Assembly (NCBI GenBank): GCA_003354055.1
Contig: PIVQ01000005.1
Location: 1 to 51,213, forward strand
DNA: 51,213 bases
Reading direction: 5' to 3'
Origin: Desulfobacteraceae bacterium
Lineage (GTDB): Bacteria > Desulfobacterota > Desulfobacteria > Desulfobacterales > Desulfobacteraceae
The notes under the pieces were generated by a model. The model saw only the letters and a list, made by a program, of their open reading frames with translations. It was not told the DNA's origin and made no database searches. Shown piece by piece: positions 17,566 to 26,956 of this stretch. Both the position numbers and the translations under genes were made by a program. Each line of letters starts with the position of its first letter. Position 1 is the stretch's first letter.

Positions 17566-18051
17566 TCAGATCTCCGATGCTGCTTTCCGCAAGTCTCCCA
17601 TCATCTGTTTTCTCAAACGAGGTGATGGATGCACGATGATTCGACGAACAGGAAGCCTACCGGCTCCTGTCTGATGCCACTTTGCGATGCGTGCCACACT
17701 TACGTCACTCCCACTGTGTTTAGCAGGTCCACCGTATCCAACTCGAATTCCACGGCGAATCCGCTTCTGTAGCTGACCAGGAGTGTTAGAAAAAACCGGT
17801 GACATCGCGGCAAGAAGAGTGCCCGTATCCCTGAGGACCTTTGCTCCATTCAGCTTTCCTCGCTTTCTCTTGTGCTTCAGCTTAGGCCATTCACCAGCAC
17901 CAGAACTCAAACGAACGAATCGCTTCTGGAGGAATGACCTATATCTGACAGCCCAACGCAACATGGCCTGATGAAAAGGGCCATTCACCGCGTGGATAGC
18001 GTGGGTCAGCCGAGAAAAAGGACCGAGATCTACAGTCACATCAGACGGCAT
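17566..18051 (-). CDS. Phage virion morphogenesis protein, Mu gpG-like / tail completion
   Basis: A 161-residue basic protein. The RDTGTLLAAM segment followed by RIAKWHQTGAGRLPVRRII is the recognisable pattern of gpG-like / HK97 gp10-like head-tail completion proteins. It overlaps the previous gene end by 11 bases. It probably acts at the neck. Confidence 0.7.
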   Translation of the reverse strand: MPSDVTVDLGPFSRLTHAIHAVNGPFHQAMLRWAVRYRSFLQKRFVRLSSGAGEWPKLKHKRKRGKLNGAKVLRDTGTLLAAMSPVFSNTPGQLQKRIRRGIRVGYGGPAKHSGSDVSVARIAKWHQTGAGRLPVRRIIVHPSPRLRKQMMGDLRKAASEI

Positions 18052-18436
18052 CTTCGTCTTCGCTCCTGACCGGTGATTTTTCAGTCATCCCCGAATCCTC
18101 AACCACTTGTGCCGCATTGATGACTCTCTCGTACTTCACTCGAAGGGAACCCGCGTTACCGAGATTTCTCCAGCCTTTAGAGCCGAGATGCTCGAGCATA
18201 AGCGTTACTCCTTCGTTTTCCCCGACAGGATCACTCATATCGGAGTACCCGGAAACTGTCACCGGGATGTCACCAAATTCAACAATCAAGTCGTCGGCAT
18301 CCAGATTGAACTTGTGTCCAGTCATAGATGATGCAAAAAATGCCGCATCTATGGCACACCGAGCACTCTTATTCAAGACTTCCCAGCACGCCAGAACACC
18401 TCTCTTTTGTGCCAAAGTCATGTCACTTGCGTTCAT
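18041..18436 (-). CDS. Hypothetical head-tail region protein
   Basis: A 131-residue protein. ATG 18436 is well placed behind AAGGGAGG. It is acidic at the C-terminus (EDEDAV end). It lies between two connector genes, so a neck role is plausible, but I recognise no family. Confidence 0.55.
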   Translation of the reverse strand: MNASDMTLAQKRGVLACWEVLNKSARCAIDAAFFASSMTGHKFNLDADDLIVEFGDIPVTVSGYSDMSDPVGENEGVTLMLEHLGSKGWRNLGNAGSLRVKYERVINAAQVVEDSGMTEKSPVRSEDEDAV

Positions 18437-18449
18437 TGTCCTCCCTTTC

Positions 18450-18896
18450 TTAAGGTAAAACGTCATCAGCGTCGATCACAAAGGCATCAACCTCAGGAGC
18501 AAGAGAGGTGATGGAATCATCATCGAGTTGATAGCGACCCGCACGTATATCAGCCAATCGGTTCATAGCCTGATCGTGGAGCTTCGTCAAGGCGGAAGCC
18601 AATGACTTAGGATCGTCACCATCTACGTTGACCAAACCACGGGAACGATGCAGCCACACGCCAGCAAGGGTAGACGTTACCCGCTTGATTGGTCCAGGAA
18701 CGGTAGTAAACGGGACAGTGTAAGGTCCTCCCCTTAACACACCATCCACGTCGTCTTGTGCTGCTGCTAAAGCTTCGGTCACCTTTGCGGTGACGTCAGC
18801 CTCAACCACTACCCCATCCATCGATGCCCACTCTGTGACATTCGTCTGACCAAACTGCAGTTCAATATCAGCCCTTACGGCGTATGCTGTCATCAT
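18450..18896 (-). CDS. Head-tail connector, DUF1320 / Mu gp36-like
   Basis: About 149 residues, opening MMTAYAVRADIELQFGQTNV, the pattern of the DUF1320 family. An alpha-helical body with an acidic end fits a ring-forming adaptor under the portal. The start (18896 or 18893) follows GGGAG and overlaps the preceding gene by 29 bases. Confidence 0.75.
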   Translation of the reverse strand: MMTAYAVRADIELQFGQTNVTEWASMDGVVVEADVTAKVTEALAAAQDDVDGVLRGGPYTVPFTTVPGPIKRVTSTLAGVWLHRSRGLVNVDGDDPKSLASALTKLHDQAMNRLADIRAGRYQLDDDSITSLAPEVDAFVIDADDVLP

Positions 18897-19152
18897 GAAG
18901 CTCCCGTACTGTTTCCTCAATCACTCCGAGTTTCGTCATCAGCTGATCATTCCAGGACTTATGGTCCTCAGCCATTCGTGTCAATGACGAAACGTTGACA
19001 CGAAGGTCGTTGATGTGATTCCACTGCTCCTTCGCTTGTAACTGCATTGATCTAGCCCAAGCAAAAGCCACAGTCCCCAAACCGCCCAAAGCCGCAACAC
19101 CAAGCCACGACCATGTCACCGGTTCGGCGTGTTCCGCAAGAAATGTCAGCAT
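18868..19152 (-). CDS. Small membrane protein with coiled coil
   Basis: A 94-residue protein. Residues about 14-33 form one transmembrane helix (WSWLGVAALGGLGTVAFAWA), followed by a charged helical, coiled-coil-like tail. The start ATG 19152 lies in the spacer of a palindrome (19143-19160). Placed between major capsid and connector, it could be a holin-like or scaffold-anchoring protein. No family is certain. Confidence 0.55.
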   Translation of the reverse strand: MLTFLAEHAEPVTWSWLGVAALGGLGTVAFAWARSMQLQAKEQWNHINDLRVNVSSLTRMAEDHKSWNDQLMTKLGVIEETVRELHDDSIRRKG

Positions 19153-19165
19153 ACTGGCACCTCCA

Positions 19166-20170
19166 CTAGTTCGACGTATAGCCGCGATACAGCAAAGCAG
19201 GTCGCGTGCAGATGTTGAACGGCGAAGACTGAACATGAACCTTCGTGGCCGTGTTCAGATCATTCGGCACCTGCTTGACGTAGATCGGAATGCCGACCGT
19301 GTTTGCGACCTCCAGGAACGTTCCTGGACTCCACGTCGTTTGGAACAGATTCGGAACGCCGACAGGGAAGAACCTGCAGTCCCCATCAGGGATGAAGGGT
19401 GCCGAACCACTGGCATAACCCCTGTACTCTTCCCAGAAGATGTCGCCAAACTGAAAACCTGACCGTACATCGTCCCGGAGGAACGCTCCCTGCTGCCACC
19501 TGTCGAACGCTGCTTTTACCAAAGCATGCGTGGTGAACGCCCGATAGAAGGATGGGGAACACAACGCGTGGACGTGGTCGTACGCAAGACCACCCAGCAC
19601 GTTTTCGATGCCACCGACAACCTCGTGACACTTCGACCGGATGTTCGTGCCTGCAGTACCAAGCACGAAATCCATTGTCGGCTGTGTGACACTGAATCGA
19701 GTGAACAGGTTCTCGATGACAGACTGGTCAGCGTCGAGGACTGTCCCCTTGATGGCACCGATTCTCAGGTGCTCAATCGTTGTCATGATGCTCTGCTTCA
19801 TCTGAGTGACCCGGCTGTTCATGACTGCAGCCAGTCCAGCAGTGGATTCGGGATTCTCGAAGGTTCCCTTACCCTGGATGTCGTCGGAGGTGATCTCATC
19901 CTCCAACGGAAGGTGCTGTGCGTCGAAGCGATGCATCTTGCCCTGCGTATGCTTGTGGGCTGTCGCCTGACCACCGCGTTTCTGATTCGGAACGAGTGTC
20001 AAGACTCCGTCTTTCTCGGCAACGGCAATCGTGACCTGGGTGATTCCCTCCGTACTGAAGAGTCCCATCCGTCCGATGCGACCCTCCGCGTACGGGAGGT
20101 GTTGGGCTGCCTTTGTCAACGAAACGAATGAATACGGTGCGTTGTCAAAGGGGTTAATGATAGCTGGCAT
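19166..20170 (-). CDS. Major capsid protein, lambda gpE-like HK97 fold
   Basis: A 334-residue protein with the gpE-family pattern. The opening NPFDNAPYSFVSLTKAAQHL matches the start of gpE proteins; TTIEHLRIGAIKGTVLDADQ is the family spine helix followed by the beta turn; and the C-terminus ends in a TRPALLYRG segment. It follows the decoration gene, as in lambda-like head modules. It holds just one palindrome (19398), leaving a 780-base gap, the longest in the genome. Confidence 0.85.
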   Translation of the reverse strand: MPAIINPFDNAPYSFVSLTKAAQHLPYAEGRIGRMGLFSTEGITQVTIAVAEKDGVLTLVPNQKRGGQATAHKHTQGKMHRFDAQHLPLEDEITSDDIQGKGTFENPESTAGLAAVMNSRVTQMKQSIMTTIEHLRIGAIKGTVLDADQSVIENLFTRFSVTQPTMDFVLGTAGTNIRSKCHEVVGGIENVLGGLAYDHVHALCSPSFYRAFTTHALVKAAFDRWQQGAFLRDDVRSGFQFGDIFWEEYRGYASGSAPFIPDGDCRFFPVGVPNLFQTTWSPGTFLEVANTVGIPIYVKQVPNDLNTATKVHVQSSPFNICTRPALLYRGYTSN

Positions 20171-20225
20171 GCCAAATCTCCTTAGCTAGCCACAAAAAAT
20201 GTCACGAACGTGTCATCTCAACTCA

Positions 20226-21257
20226 TCAGGAGAAGAGAGTGGCACCCTCCCTCTGGAAGAGGAATCCTCGTGCCTGCAGGTCTTTCACCGCATCACGGCG
20301 ATTACCTGGAGTGAACACGACCTCGTCTTCATCCACCGTGCACTCACGAGCAGCAATCACTGTCTCGTCCGTGGCACTCGTGGTGGTGACCGCTTCCAGC
20401 ATGACACCGTAGGCATCGGCCTTTCCAGCAGGTCCACCAAGAGTCGTCCTCGTGATGGCAGCACTGGTCATGCCGACAGCGAGTGAGGCGTCGACGGTGA
20501 ACAGATCGACAGGCCATCCCTCGTACCCGTCACCACTGAATGTCAGGGTACTGGCAGTGATGGCGGTACCACCCGCAATGATCTGGTTGGTACCGAAGGT
20601 TGTGTCGAGTGCCGACTGAATGGCAGCCGTGTTCGCGTTGTACGCGATGGTTGCCGTCGTCGCTTCCACACCCAAGGCCGTCTTTCCGGTGATCGTGAAG
20701 GTACCGGATGCCAGAGTACCGGCAATGGCCATCAGCTGGACTTCGTCAGCTGCCGTTCCTGCTCCACCCTGACCACCAAACGTGGTGTGGGTGATGGTGG
20801 CATCCTCAAGACCCGTCATACCCTCTGTGTTGATCTGAATCAGAGGCTGCTCGATGCCAGCGTACGCCGTTCCACTGAACGTGAATGTACTGGCAGTGAT
20901 GGCCGTTCCAGCCACAACGACGATGCTACCACCCAACGCGGTGTCAACTCCAGCTTGAATGGCTGCGGTATTGCCGTTGTAGGCAATCGGGTCCGTCCAA
21001 ACCACAGCACCCGCAGGTGTCGTAAACCCAAGCGTGAAAGTCCCAGCCGACAACGTGCCGGTGATTCCCATGGTCTGCACGTCATTTGCCGGTGATCCCA
21101 TGGCTGCAATTTGACCGGCACTCGTTTTCTGAACCACCTGTCCGAAGACAAGCGTTTGACTGGTGGCAACGATAACCTTCTCGCGGCTTCGCTGTCCCCC
21201 TTGCTCCCATCGCAGGACGTCGCCTGCTGTTTTTGCTTCGGTGATTGGGGTTGTCAT
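20226..21257 (-). CDS. Head decoration protein with two inserted beta repeats
   Basis: A 343-residue protein. The first 50 and last 75 residues resemble lambda gpD-type decoration proteins (the end includes TTTSATDETVIAARECTV). Between them are two copies of a domain of about 98 residues. Copy 1 begins at NDVQTMGITGTLSAGTFTLG and copy 2 at DEVQLMAIAGTLASGTFTIT; each ends in a LTFSG or FTFSG motif. A third copy lies in the 27673-33600 protein. It would trim the capsid surface. Confidence 0.75.
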   Translation of the reverse strand: MTTPITEAKTAGDVLRWEQGGQRSREKVIVATSQTLVFGQVVQKTSAGQIAAMGSPANDVQTMGITGTLSAGTFTLGFTTPAGAVVWTDPIAYNGNTAAIQAGVDTALGGSIVVVAGTAITASTFTFSGTAYAGIEQPLIQINTEGMTGLEDATITHTTFGGQGGAGTAADEVQLMAIAGTLASGTFTITGKTALGVEATTATIAYNANTAAIQSALDTTFGTNQIIAGGTAITASTLTFSGDGYEGWPVDLFTVDASLAVGMTSAAITRTTLGGPAGKADAYGVMLEAVTTTSATDETVIAARECTVDEDEVVFTPGNRRDAVKDLQARGFLFQREGATLFS

Positions 21258-21275
21258 CCCAGAATCTCCTTTTTC

Positions 21276-21309
21276 ATGTCACATTCTTGTCATGACAAGG
21301 ACTTGGCAC
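21276..21309. promoter_or_regulatory. Double palindrome upstream of decoration and capsid genes
   Basis: Two genome-wide palindromes overlap by two bases in the gap between the protease and decoration genes: ATGTCA-N6-TGTCAT (21276-21293) and ATGACA-N6-TGGCAC (21292-21309). This is one of the few places with two sites in an intergenic region, just upstream of the two most abundant head proteins. It may act as an internal operator. Confidence 0.6.
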
Positions 21310-21314
21310 TGCCG

Positions 21315-22559
21315 CTACTTCTTTGCGGCTTCTTCGCGTCTTTTCGCGTCCGCGAGTACCTCGTTGTCCTCGTCCCCTTTTCCCTTCGCGTCGTCCGAAA
21401 GCTCGACATCAGGGACCTGTTTGCCGGTGAGTTCGTCCCTCTTCATCTTCGGACGTTCCTCGATGGCAGCCATCACGCCGTCAAAGGCATCACCCGATTC
21501 GGATGAGAGTGCCAGAGTCAGGGCATCCTTGGTTGCAAAAAGCTCCTTGAGCTTCTTCGCTTCCGCAGGGAGAACCTGACCCCGTTCCACCGCACGATCG
21601 ATCTTCAACTCCCGGTTTTCCGATACTGCCGAAAGCTGGAGAGGATGGAATGTCACAGGCTTGGCATCTTCCTTCTTGTCTGCTCCGTCGTTGTTTTTCC
21701 CATCATCAGACTCGGAGCTAGCCGTGATAGTGGGTGTCTTCGCTTCGCGTTCCTTGACCTTTGCCTCTACTGCAGCATCGAGATCTTCGTCTTTGACGCT
21801 GTCATCGATGCCGAGTAGGGCTCTTGTCTTCTTCAGGTCTGGCATGATTGCCTCCTCAGAAGCTGCAATAGGAGTCCACTCCCCCAATCCCGGTATGACA
21901 GGATTGGGGCACAATGATACAAACCGAATCGGGTACCGGTGAGAGGTTCCCTTACCATCCACGTATTCGGGTACTGTCTTGATGCTGACATCATTCCTTT
22001 GTGCCGAAACGATGGCATCCTCACCCACGATTGTCGCGATCATCTTGAGGTCATCACCCTCTACGAACATCTGATCGACGAATCCCCTGTTGAGGTCGGA
22101 CTTGGGTTGAGCCTCGACCTCTTTTTCGCTCTTGTGGTCTGCGGGAATCCAGACCTTGACACCGTTCTTTTTCATGGCGTTGAAGGTGTCAACCCAATGA
22201 CACATAACCTCAGGAGTCACGGTGAAGTTGAGATTCTCCGATTGCTTGAACCATTCACCGGCTTTGATGATGGTCTTCACGAATCTCTGCTGCGGAATCT
22301 TTGAGGGACCCGCAAGCTCAATATCTCCGAGTGTCACCCATCCGTCATCGTCATCGGACAATGTCAGAAGCAAGGACTCATTCGGCATCGCCGGTACCGA
22401 GTCCAAGCTTACGTCTTCTTTTCTCCTGTCCCACTGGCTGTTACACGCAGCCATCCTATCGGACATATCTGGAAACCCCCGTGCCATGGTTTCGTCACCC
22501 ATGAACCGAGAGATAAACGTGTTTTTCAACTCCCCCTTGTTGGGTCTAAGAGTTTGCAT
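21315..22559 (-). CDS. Head maturation protease and scaffold, Mu gpI-like
   Basis: About 414 residues. The first 255 match the Mu gpI-type protease: a PEVMCHWVDTFNAM helix, VWIPADHKS (candidate catalytic His), a NDVSIKTVPEY segment (candidate Ser) and CPNPVIPG. The remainder is a low-complexity, charged, helical scaffold region. ATG 22559 is used because AAAGGGAT lies upstream and it overlaps the previous gene by 14 bases. It would scaffold the procapsid, then cleave itself. Confidence 0.8.
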   Translation of the reverse strand: MQTLRPNKGELKNTFISRFMGDETMARGFPDMSDRMAACNSQWDRRKEDVSLDSVPAMPNESLLLTLSDDDDGWVTLGDIELAGPSKIPQQRFVKTIIKAGEWFKQSENLNFTVTPEVMCHWVDTFNAMKKNGVKVWIPADHKSEKEVEAQPKSDLNRGFVDQMFVEGDDLKMIATIVGEDAIVSAQRNDVSIKTVPEYVDGKGTSHRYPIRFVSLCPNPVIPGLGEWTPIAASEEAIMPDLKKTRALLGIDDSVKDEDLDAAVEAKVKEREAKTPTITASSESDDGKNNDGADKKEDAKPVTFHPLQLSAVSENRELKIDRAVERGQVLPAEAKKLKELFATKDALTLALSSESGDAFDGVMAAIEERPKMKRDELTGKQVPDVELSDDAKGKGDEDNEVLADAKRREEAAKK

Positions 22560-22749
22560 CAATATCCCTTTCGTAGACGATTTTACCATCCCCGTCCTGC
22601 GGTGTCAAGTGTTGGTCATTTCCGTAAGCTATTGCATCAGGGATACCCTCGGGAAAAGCTCGACAGATCACTGTCTCTCCGTCCTGGGCAACACCTACGA
22701 AGTGCTTACAAGATCGAGTAAAACACGCTGGTTCAGCAATGCTCGTCAT
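22546..22749 (-). CDS. Small conserved head-region protein
   Basis: A 67-residue protein with CFTRSCKHFVG, ICRAFPEGIPDAIAYG and a DQHLTPQDGD segment. This cysteine/FPEGIP pattern is familiar from small genes beside Mu gpF-like head genes in many phages; its function is not known. Overlaps neighbours at both ends, so translation is coupled. Confidence 0.65.
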   Translation of the reverse strand: MTSIAEPACFTRSCKHFVGVAQDGETVICRAFPEGIPDAIAYGNDQHLTPQDGDGKIVYERDIDANS

Positions 22750-24341
22750 CCTCTTGCTCCTGGTACCTTACCAAACTTCTCAACAAAAAACCTCTCTATA
22801 GGCAGTGTCAATCTGTTGGCACTTTTTCCATACTCAGGATGGGAATAAGCGGCAAACGCCTCAGCAAATCCCTCCTTCCCTTGTGTGGATCCGTACTTAC
22901 TAATCAACCTTTTATCATCGTGACTTAGTTTCTTTTCCCACAACCTTTCCCACTCTGATCGCATAGCCTTTTGTGATGGATCAAAGTAGACAGCATGTCC
23001 GTACTCGTGCCGTAGAACCCCTTCCACCGATTTATCCACGTTCCATGTAGGGGGACGCTTCCCAGTAGTTAAAGCCCCTTTCCACCCTCTCTTCTCCGCA
23101 TCGAATACCTTGATATCGATGGAGCTTCTTAAGCTACTGTAGACCCCCATCACCGATTCTTTTTTGTTGGGAATGTTTGTATTCCTGATTCTCAAATGCA
23201 TCGGTTTAGTTGGTTTTCTCTTGTCCCAATTCGGGAGTGCCATCATGTTGTCATGGGCAAGCTTAACAGACTCGGCCATACGTTCTTTTTGAAGATCAGT
23301 TAATCCAAAATCAGTATGGGTTTTGAATCCTAGGTTCTTCCCCTCTCTAGTGAGATTCCCCTTAGTTGGCCTTACTACCGAAACCGACCTTGTAGGCGTA
23401 CCTATGAGATCCGACGCTGCGGCACTAGTGGAGGATGTCAAAACTCTGGCATCACGAAAAGCCCGTCCAGGGTGAAACTGGAAATCCTTATCGGCTCTTA
23501 CTGGAAGGACCTTTTGCTTTTCCCCTTCTCCTACTATCACCGTAGCTGGAGGTTCTTTCTGCTCCTTGGGTTTCTCATCAAATGTCACAGGTATGGCAAT
23601 GCATCGACAATTCCACCCGTTGGGGGGGTAGTTCTCAGCCCAGAAGGGGTGATTCTTCTCGAGTATCACACCGTCCATCGCTTGATGTGTTGCTCTCGTT
23701 CTGTCGTCCCCCACTGCCGTGTATTCGTACCCCCACAGGATGTCTTGAACGGCTGGATGTTGATCTGCTTGCCATGCACCTGAAGAGTAAGCTAGTTGGG
23801 AGTTGGTCCGAAAGATAGCCTCTAAGGCGTTAGGTGATCGGGGGTCAAGACCAGCAAGATCAAACGCGGATGCCAACCTTTCGACACCGGCTTTCACGTG
23901 TAGTCCCTGCTCTTGAATCAGGACCATAGCCCGTGCAAGCTTTTTCTCTAAATGATTGCTGAGTCCTGATGTCACCTGTGTGACACGCGGAGAGTAAAGC
24001 TCCTCTAATGCTTCCTTTCCATCTGCAGTTAATCCCAAACGTGACTCTAAGCTTTCTACAGCCTCTTTATGAGCCAACGACGTTGCGTCAGCATCAAGGG
24101 TAAGCCCCATAATCTTGAGAGCCCGAATCGATCCCTTAAGGTGAGACCTCATCATCTGCTGAAGTAAAAGGGCTGCCAAACCCGTGGCATCCTGTACCGG
24201 CACCAGTGGATCTCTTCCGGTACGGTACTCCCGAAGAACCCTCCTTTTGAGTCCCCGAAGGTACCTCTTCCCTACACGTACGGACTCCAGGATCGAAGCC
24301 CGTTGATCGCGTAAGACAAGCTTTCTTTTAGTGTCAGCCAT
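22746..24341 (-). CDS. Minor head protein (Mu gpF-like) fused to a zinc metalloprotease-like domain
   Basis: A 531-residue protein. Residues about 100-280 are the phage Mu F / minor head domain, ending in NGWNCRCIAIPV, the conserved NWxCRC signature. The C-terminal 170 residues carry HEYGH (H445, E446, H449), a classical HExxH zinc site, with a candidate third ligand Glu in EGFAEAF (490-494). Known gpF-like proteins sometimes carry toxin or enzyme domains. It could be injected or act on the envelope. The ATG lies within a palindrome (24331-24348). Confidence 0.8.
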   Translation of the reverse strand: MADTKRKLVLRDQRASILESVRVGKRYLRGLKRRVLREYRTGRDPLVPVQDATGLAALLLQQMMRSHLKGSIRALKIMGLTLDADATSLAHKEAVESLESRLGLTADGKEALEELYSPRVTQVTSGLSNHLEKKLARAMVLIQEQGLHVKAGVERLASAFDLAGLDPRSPNALEAIFRTNSQLAYSSGAWQADQHPAVQDILWGYEYTAVGDDRTRATHQAMDGVILEKNHPFWAENYPPNGWNCRCIAIPVTFDEKPKEQKEPPATVIVGEGEKQKVLPVRADKDFQFHPGRAFRDARVLTSSTSAAASDLIGTPTRSVSVVRPTKGNLTREGKNLGFKTHTDFGLTDLQKERMAESVKLAHDNMMALPNWDKRKPTKPMHLRIRNTNIPNKKESVMGVYSSLRSSIDIKVFDAEKRGWKGALTTGKRPPTWNVDKSVEGVLRHEYGHAVYFDPSQKAMRSEWERLWEKKLSHDDKRLISKYGSTQGKEGFAEAFAAYSHPEYGKSANRLTLPIERFFVEKFGKVPGARG

Positions 24342-24348
24342 TTGTCAC
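24331..24348. promoter_or_regulatory. Palindrome spanning the start codon of the gpF-like gene
   Basis: GTGTCA-N6-TGTCAC with the start codon of the minus-strand gene in the spacer. The same layout (start codon in the 6-base spacer) occurs at 12580, 26947, 27263, 47636 and 48408, so this is a repeated class of site at gene starts. Confidence 0.55.
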
Positions 24349-25635
24349 TTCGTCTGCGTCTTCCACTGCAGCATCCAGAGCGTCCGTCACTTCTGGAGTA
24401 TTCAACTCTCGTTCAGCCCGAAGAGCCTCCCTATCGTCTTCGTCGAGCATCGGCAGTCCCGCAGCTTCAACGATGGAGTCAAGGTCGATTCGATCCAACA
24501 TCTCTTCCAACCCACCCTGCGTCTTGAGAATCGTGGCCAGTGTCTCGTGGAAGAGCGTCTTTTTCTCATCAGCAATCGGGGATGCCAGAATTCTGACAGT
24601 GTTCTGTGCTTTCATCCCGTAGTTGGCAACGAGGATCCGGTTAACGAGATGCCAGTTGATCAACCTGACGAGATCTTTGTGTCTCAGGTCCATATCGGTG
24701 AGAGCGAACGACGCGTGTTCTCCTGCTTCGGCCTTCGTCCCGAACTGTCCCTCACTGACGGATCGTTCAGGAAGAAAGTACGAACGAATGATCAGCTTGT
24801 CGAGGTACTCACCCCGTGGAAGGAATGCCGGTTGTTTGGCACCCGAATCTGACAGAAGTTCGACCCCCCACTGGATGTGTTCCACCATCTCGGCAGTCAC
24901 GCCGTGCGTCGTCCTTGGAATCATACGGGGAAGAATCAGCCCACTGGACGAGCGAAGCTGCGTAAGGATAGACTTTGCTATCGTTTCATTCGGGGTGTTT
25001 ACTCCTGCGACGTCCGTTGATCCCACAGGATAGTTGACGACTACGTGGCTTCCTGCCACTTTCTTGTCATAACGAGCTGCACCGTGGTCCCACTCCACCC
25101 ATCTGTTGTAGAGACCACGAACCACCTCAAGTCTACCCATGCTGTACCAGTAGGTCCCCTCCACTTCACCATGGAGAACCAATGCAAGCTCGATCGGGAC
25201 TTCAACACCGTCGTTCTGACACAATGATGACATCTGACCTCGACGATCCACGTGTATCGAGGTGATGTCCTGGAGGAGAGGTTTCGTCTTGATGGGAATC
25301 AGGTCTCCCTCTATCAACTCCCAGATGATTTCAAAGGGGCTCCACCCGAAATCGAGTACGCCACACAGACCGGAACCCAAGAGGATCGGCCTGATGTCGA
25401 GCATCACGTCTTCAATAAGCTCCTGTGCTCCTTCAGGTGCTTCGTCGTCTGCCTCGATGGTCCACTCGGCAGCAAGAATCGGTGCCTTAGCCATGGCACG
25501 AGCGAATTGTACCGTAGCCTGCTTTCTGACAGTACGGTATGACTCGTACGTGGCAGGGAGGTTGAGCGGCAAATCCTGGTCATCGTAAAGACTCAGAGCC
25601 AAAGCCGTGTGTTGTGCACCTGTGATCTCAGGCAT
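24334..25635 (-). CDS. Portal protein, DUF935 / Mu gp29-like
   Basis: A 433-residue protein with the DUF935 portal pattern. An N-terminal YRTVRKQATVQFARAMAKAP stretch is followed by WTIEADDE, LDFGWSPFEI and a C-terminal acidic tail. It forms the dodecameric ring through which DNA is packaged. It overlaps the gpF-like gene by 8 bases and follows the terminase, the usual Mu-type order. Confidence 0.85.
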   Translation of the reverse strand: MPEITGAQHTALALSLYDDQDLPLNLPATYESYRTVRKQATVQFARAMAKAPILAAEWTIEADDEAPEGAQELIEDVMLDIRPILLGSGLCGVLDFGWSPFEIIWELIEGDLIPIKTKPLLQDITSIHVDRRGQMSSLCQNDGVEVPIELALVLHGEVEGTYWYSMGRLEVVRGLYNRWVEWDHGAARYDKKVAGSHVVVNYPVGSTDVAGVNTPNETIAKSILTQLRSSSGLILPRMIPRTTHGVTAEMVEHIQWGVELLSDSGAKQPAFLPRGEYLDKLIIRSYFLPERSVSEGQFGTKAEAGEHASFALTDMDLRHKDLVRLINWHLVNRILVANYGMKAQNTVRILASPIADEKKTLFHETLATILKTQGGLEEMLDRIDLDSIVEAAGLPMLDEDDREALRAERELNTPEVTDALDAAVEDADEVTNG

Positions 25636-26956
25636 AGTTAACTACCTCCGCTAAGGATTCCATGTGGATCCCTCCTTCTGAGTCGTAGTCGAAGGGTACG
25701 TCGATTGGGAACAAATCGAAGATCGAATAACCTGCACTGTCAGCAGCGTGTCCCCGCTTCGGATCTGACGTGTCCATCTGCCTCGTCCCTGGTTTGAATC
25801 CGCACTGTACGAGATCTTCCCTTAGATGCTCGCACTTAGGATCAATGAAAAATCGTCTCTCTCCTCCTGCTGACTCTAGCATGGCATTCACTCGAGCCCA
25901 TCTGTCTTCTATCGACGGGTTTGCATCAGGGTAATGGACTGTCCTCCCCTTCTGAATGAACCACGGGTCCTCCAGGATCTGGTCATAGTCACTGCTGGCT
26001 GCAGACGTCTTGCGTGCCTTACTAGTGGCATCACCGTGGAATTCAAATCCACCTTCGTGGTAAGCAAACCTCTCCTTCGTCCTTCTCAGAGCCATACGGG
26101 TGTTTGCGTCCTCCAGGTGGAGTTCGTCGATAGCCTCGATGTGCTCTTTACCCCTGCGTTGCATGAACGTCCATGCCATGGGGTCGACATTGAAGTCCGA
26201 AGACACGATCACTGGCTTGGTCTTGTCATAGTGACAAGGACGAACGTTGTAGGCTTCGTCGAAGCAGTAGTAGACCCCACCACCTGACGTCTGCCATTCA
26301 GCCAGCATCTGTTCTCTGTAGTCCTTCGGATCCATCTGGCTCATGGCTGCAGAGAGGACATCTGCTTTCACGATTCCCGTACTAGGCCAATTAAAGCAGA
26401 TCCGATCGTCACTGCCACTACTGCGACATTCAGAACAGAACGACTTAAACTCTCTCGAAGACGGACCGGATCTTTTTGGGACGCCGATTCTCCAGCAGAA
26501 CCCATCGTACGTCGACAAAGCGGGAAGAATCGAGTTGGTGTAAGCACCAGAGATGTGATCGCAAGCCTCGTCGATGATGCCACCAGCCCATTGATCACCC
26601 TCGATTCGTTCCGGCTTGTTCATGCCGCAAATGTGGAGTGACGTACCAAAGACAGTCTCGATGATAAGCTCTGACTTGTTGATGTCACTGATCCACGCTT
26701 CAGGAATAAGCCGTAAGAACTTCTTCCACGCGATACGCTTTGCCTGCTCTCGTGTTGGTGCAGCGTAGAAGTACATCGGCTCTGGGTTGTTTGGTTGCGG
26801 ATCAGCAAGTCTCAACACCAGCTTACGCCGTGCAATCTCCGTCTTACCCGAACCTCGACCACCGTATACGGCAATAAATCGACACCTACTCTCCCAGAAC
26901 TGATCCTGGATGGGATGATGAAACAACGGATACCAGCCTAGGGGTAGTGCCACCAT
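25628..26956 (-). CDS. terL: Terminase large subunit
   Basis: A 442-residue packaging motor. The N-terminal ATPase has Walker A YGGRGSGKTEIARRK and Walker B GGIIDEACD; the C-terminal RNase H-like nuclease carries IVSSDFNVDPMAW (first Asp). It cuts and pumps DNA into the head. ATG 26956 is preferred to 27010: it overlaps the upstream stop as TAATG and begins MVALPLGWYP, a usual terminase opening. The site 26947-26964 covers the start. Confidence 0.9.
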   Translation of the reverse strand: MVALPLGWYPLFHHPIQDQFWESRCRFIAVYGGRGSGKTEIARRKLVLRLADPQPNNPEPMYFYAAPTREQAKRIAWKKFLRLIPEAWISDINKSELIIETVFGTSLHICGMNKPERIEGDQWAGGIIDEACDHISGAYTNSILPALSTYDGFCWRIGVPKRSGPSSREFKSFCSECRSSGSDDRICFNWPSTGIVKADVLSAAMSQMDPKDYREQMLAEWQTSGGGVYYCFDEAYNVRPCHYDKTKPVIVSSDFNVDPMAWTFMQRRGKEHIEAIDELHLEDANTRMALRRTKERFAYHEGGFEFHGDATSKARKTSAASSDYDQILEDPWFIQKGRTVHYPDANPSIEDRWARVNAMLESAGGERRFFIDPKCEHLREDLVQCGFKPGTRQMDTSDPKRGHAADSAGYSIFDLFPIDVPFDYDSEGGIHMESLAEVVNYA

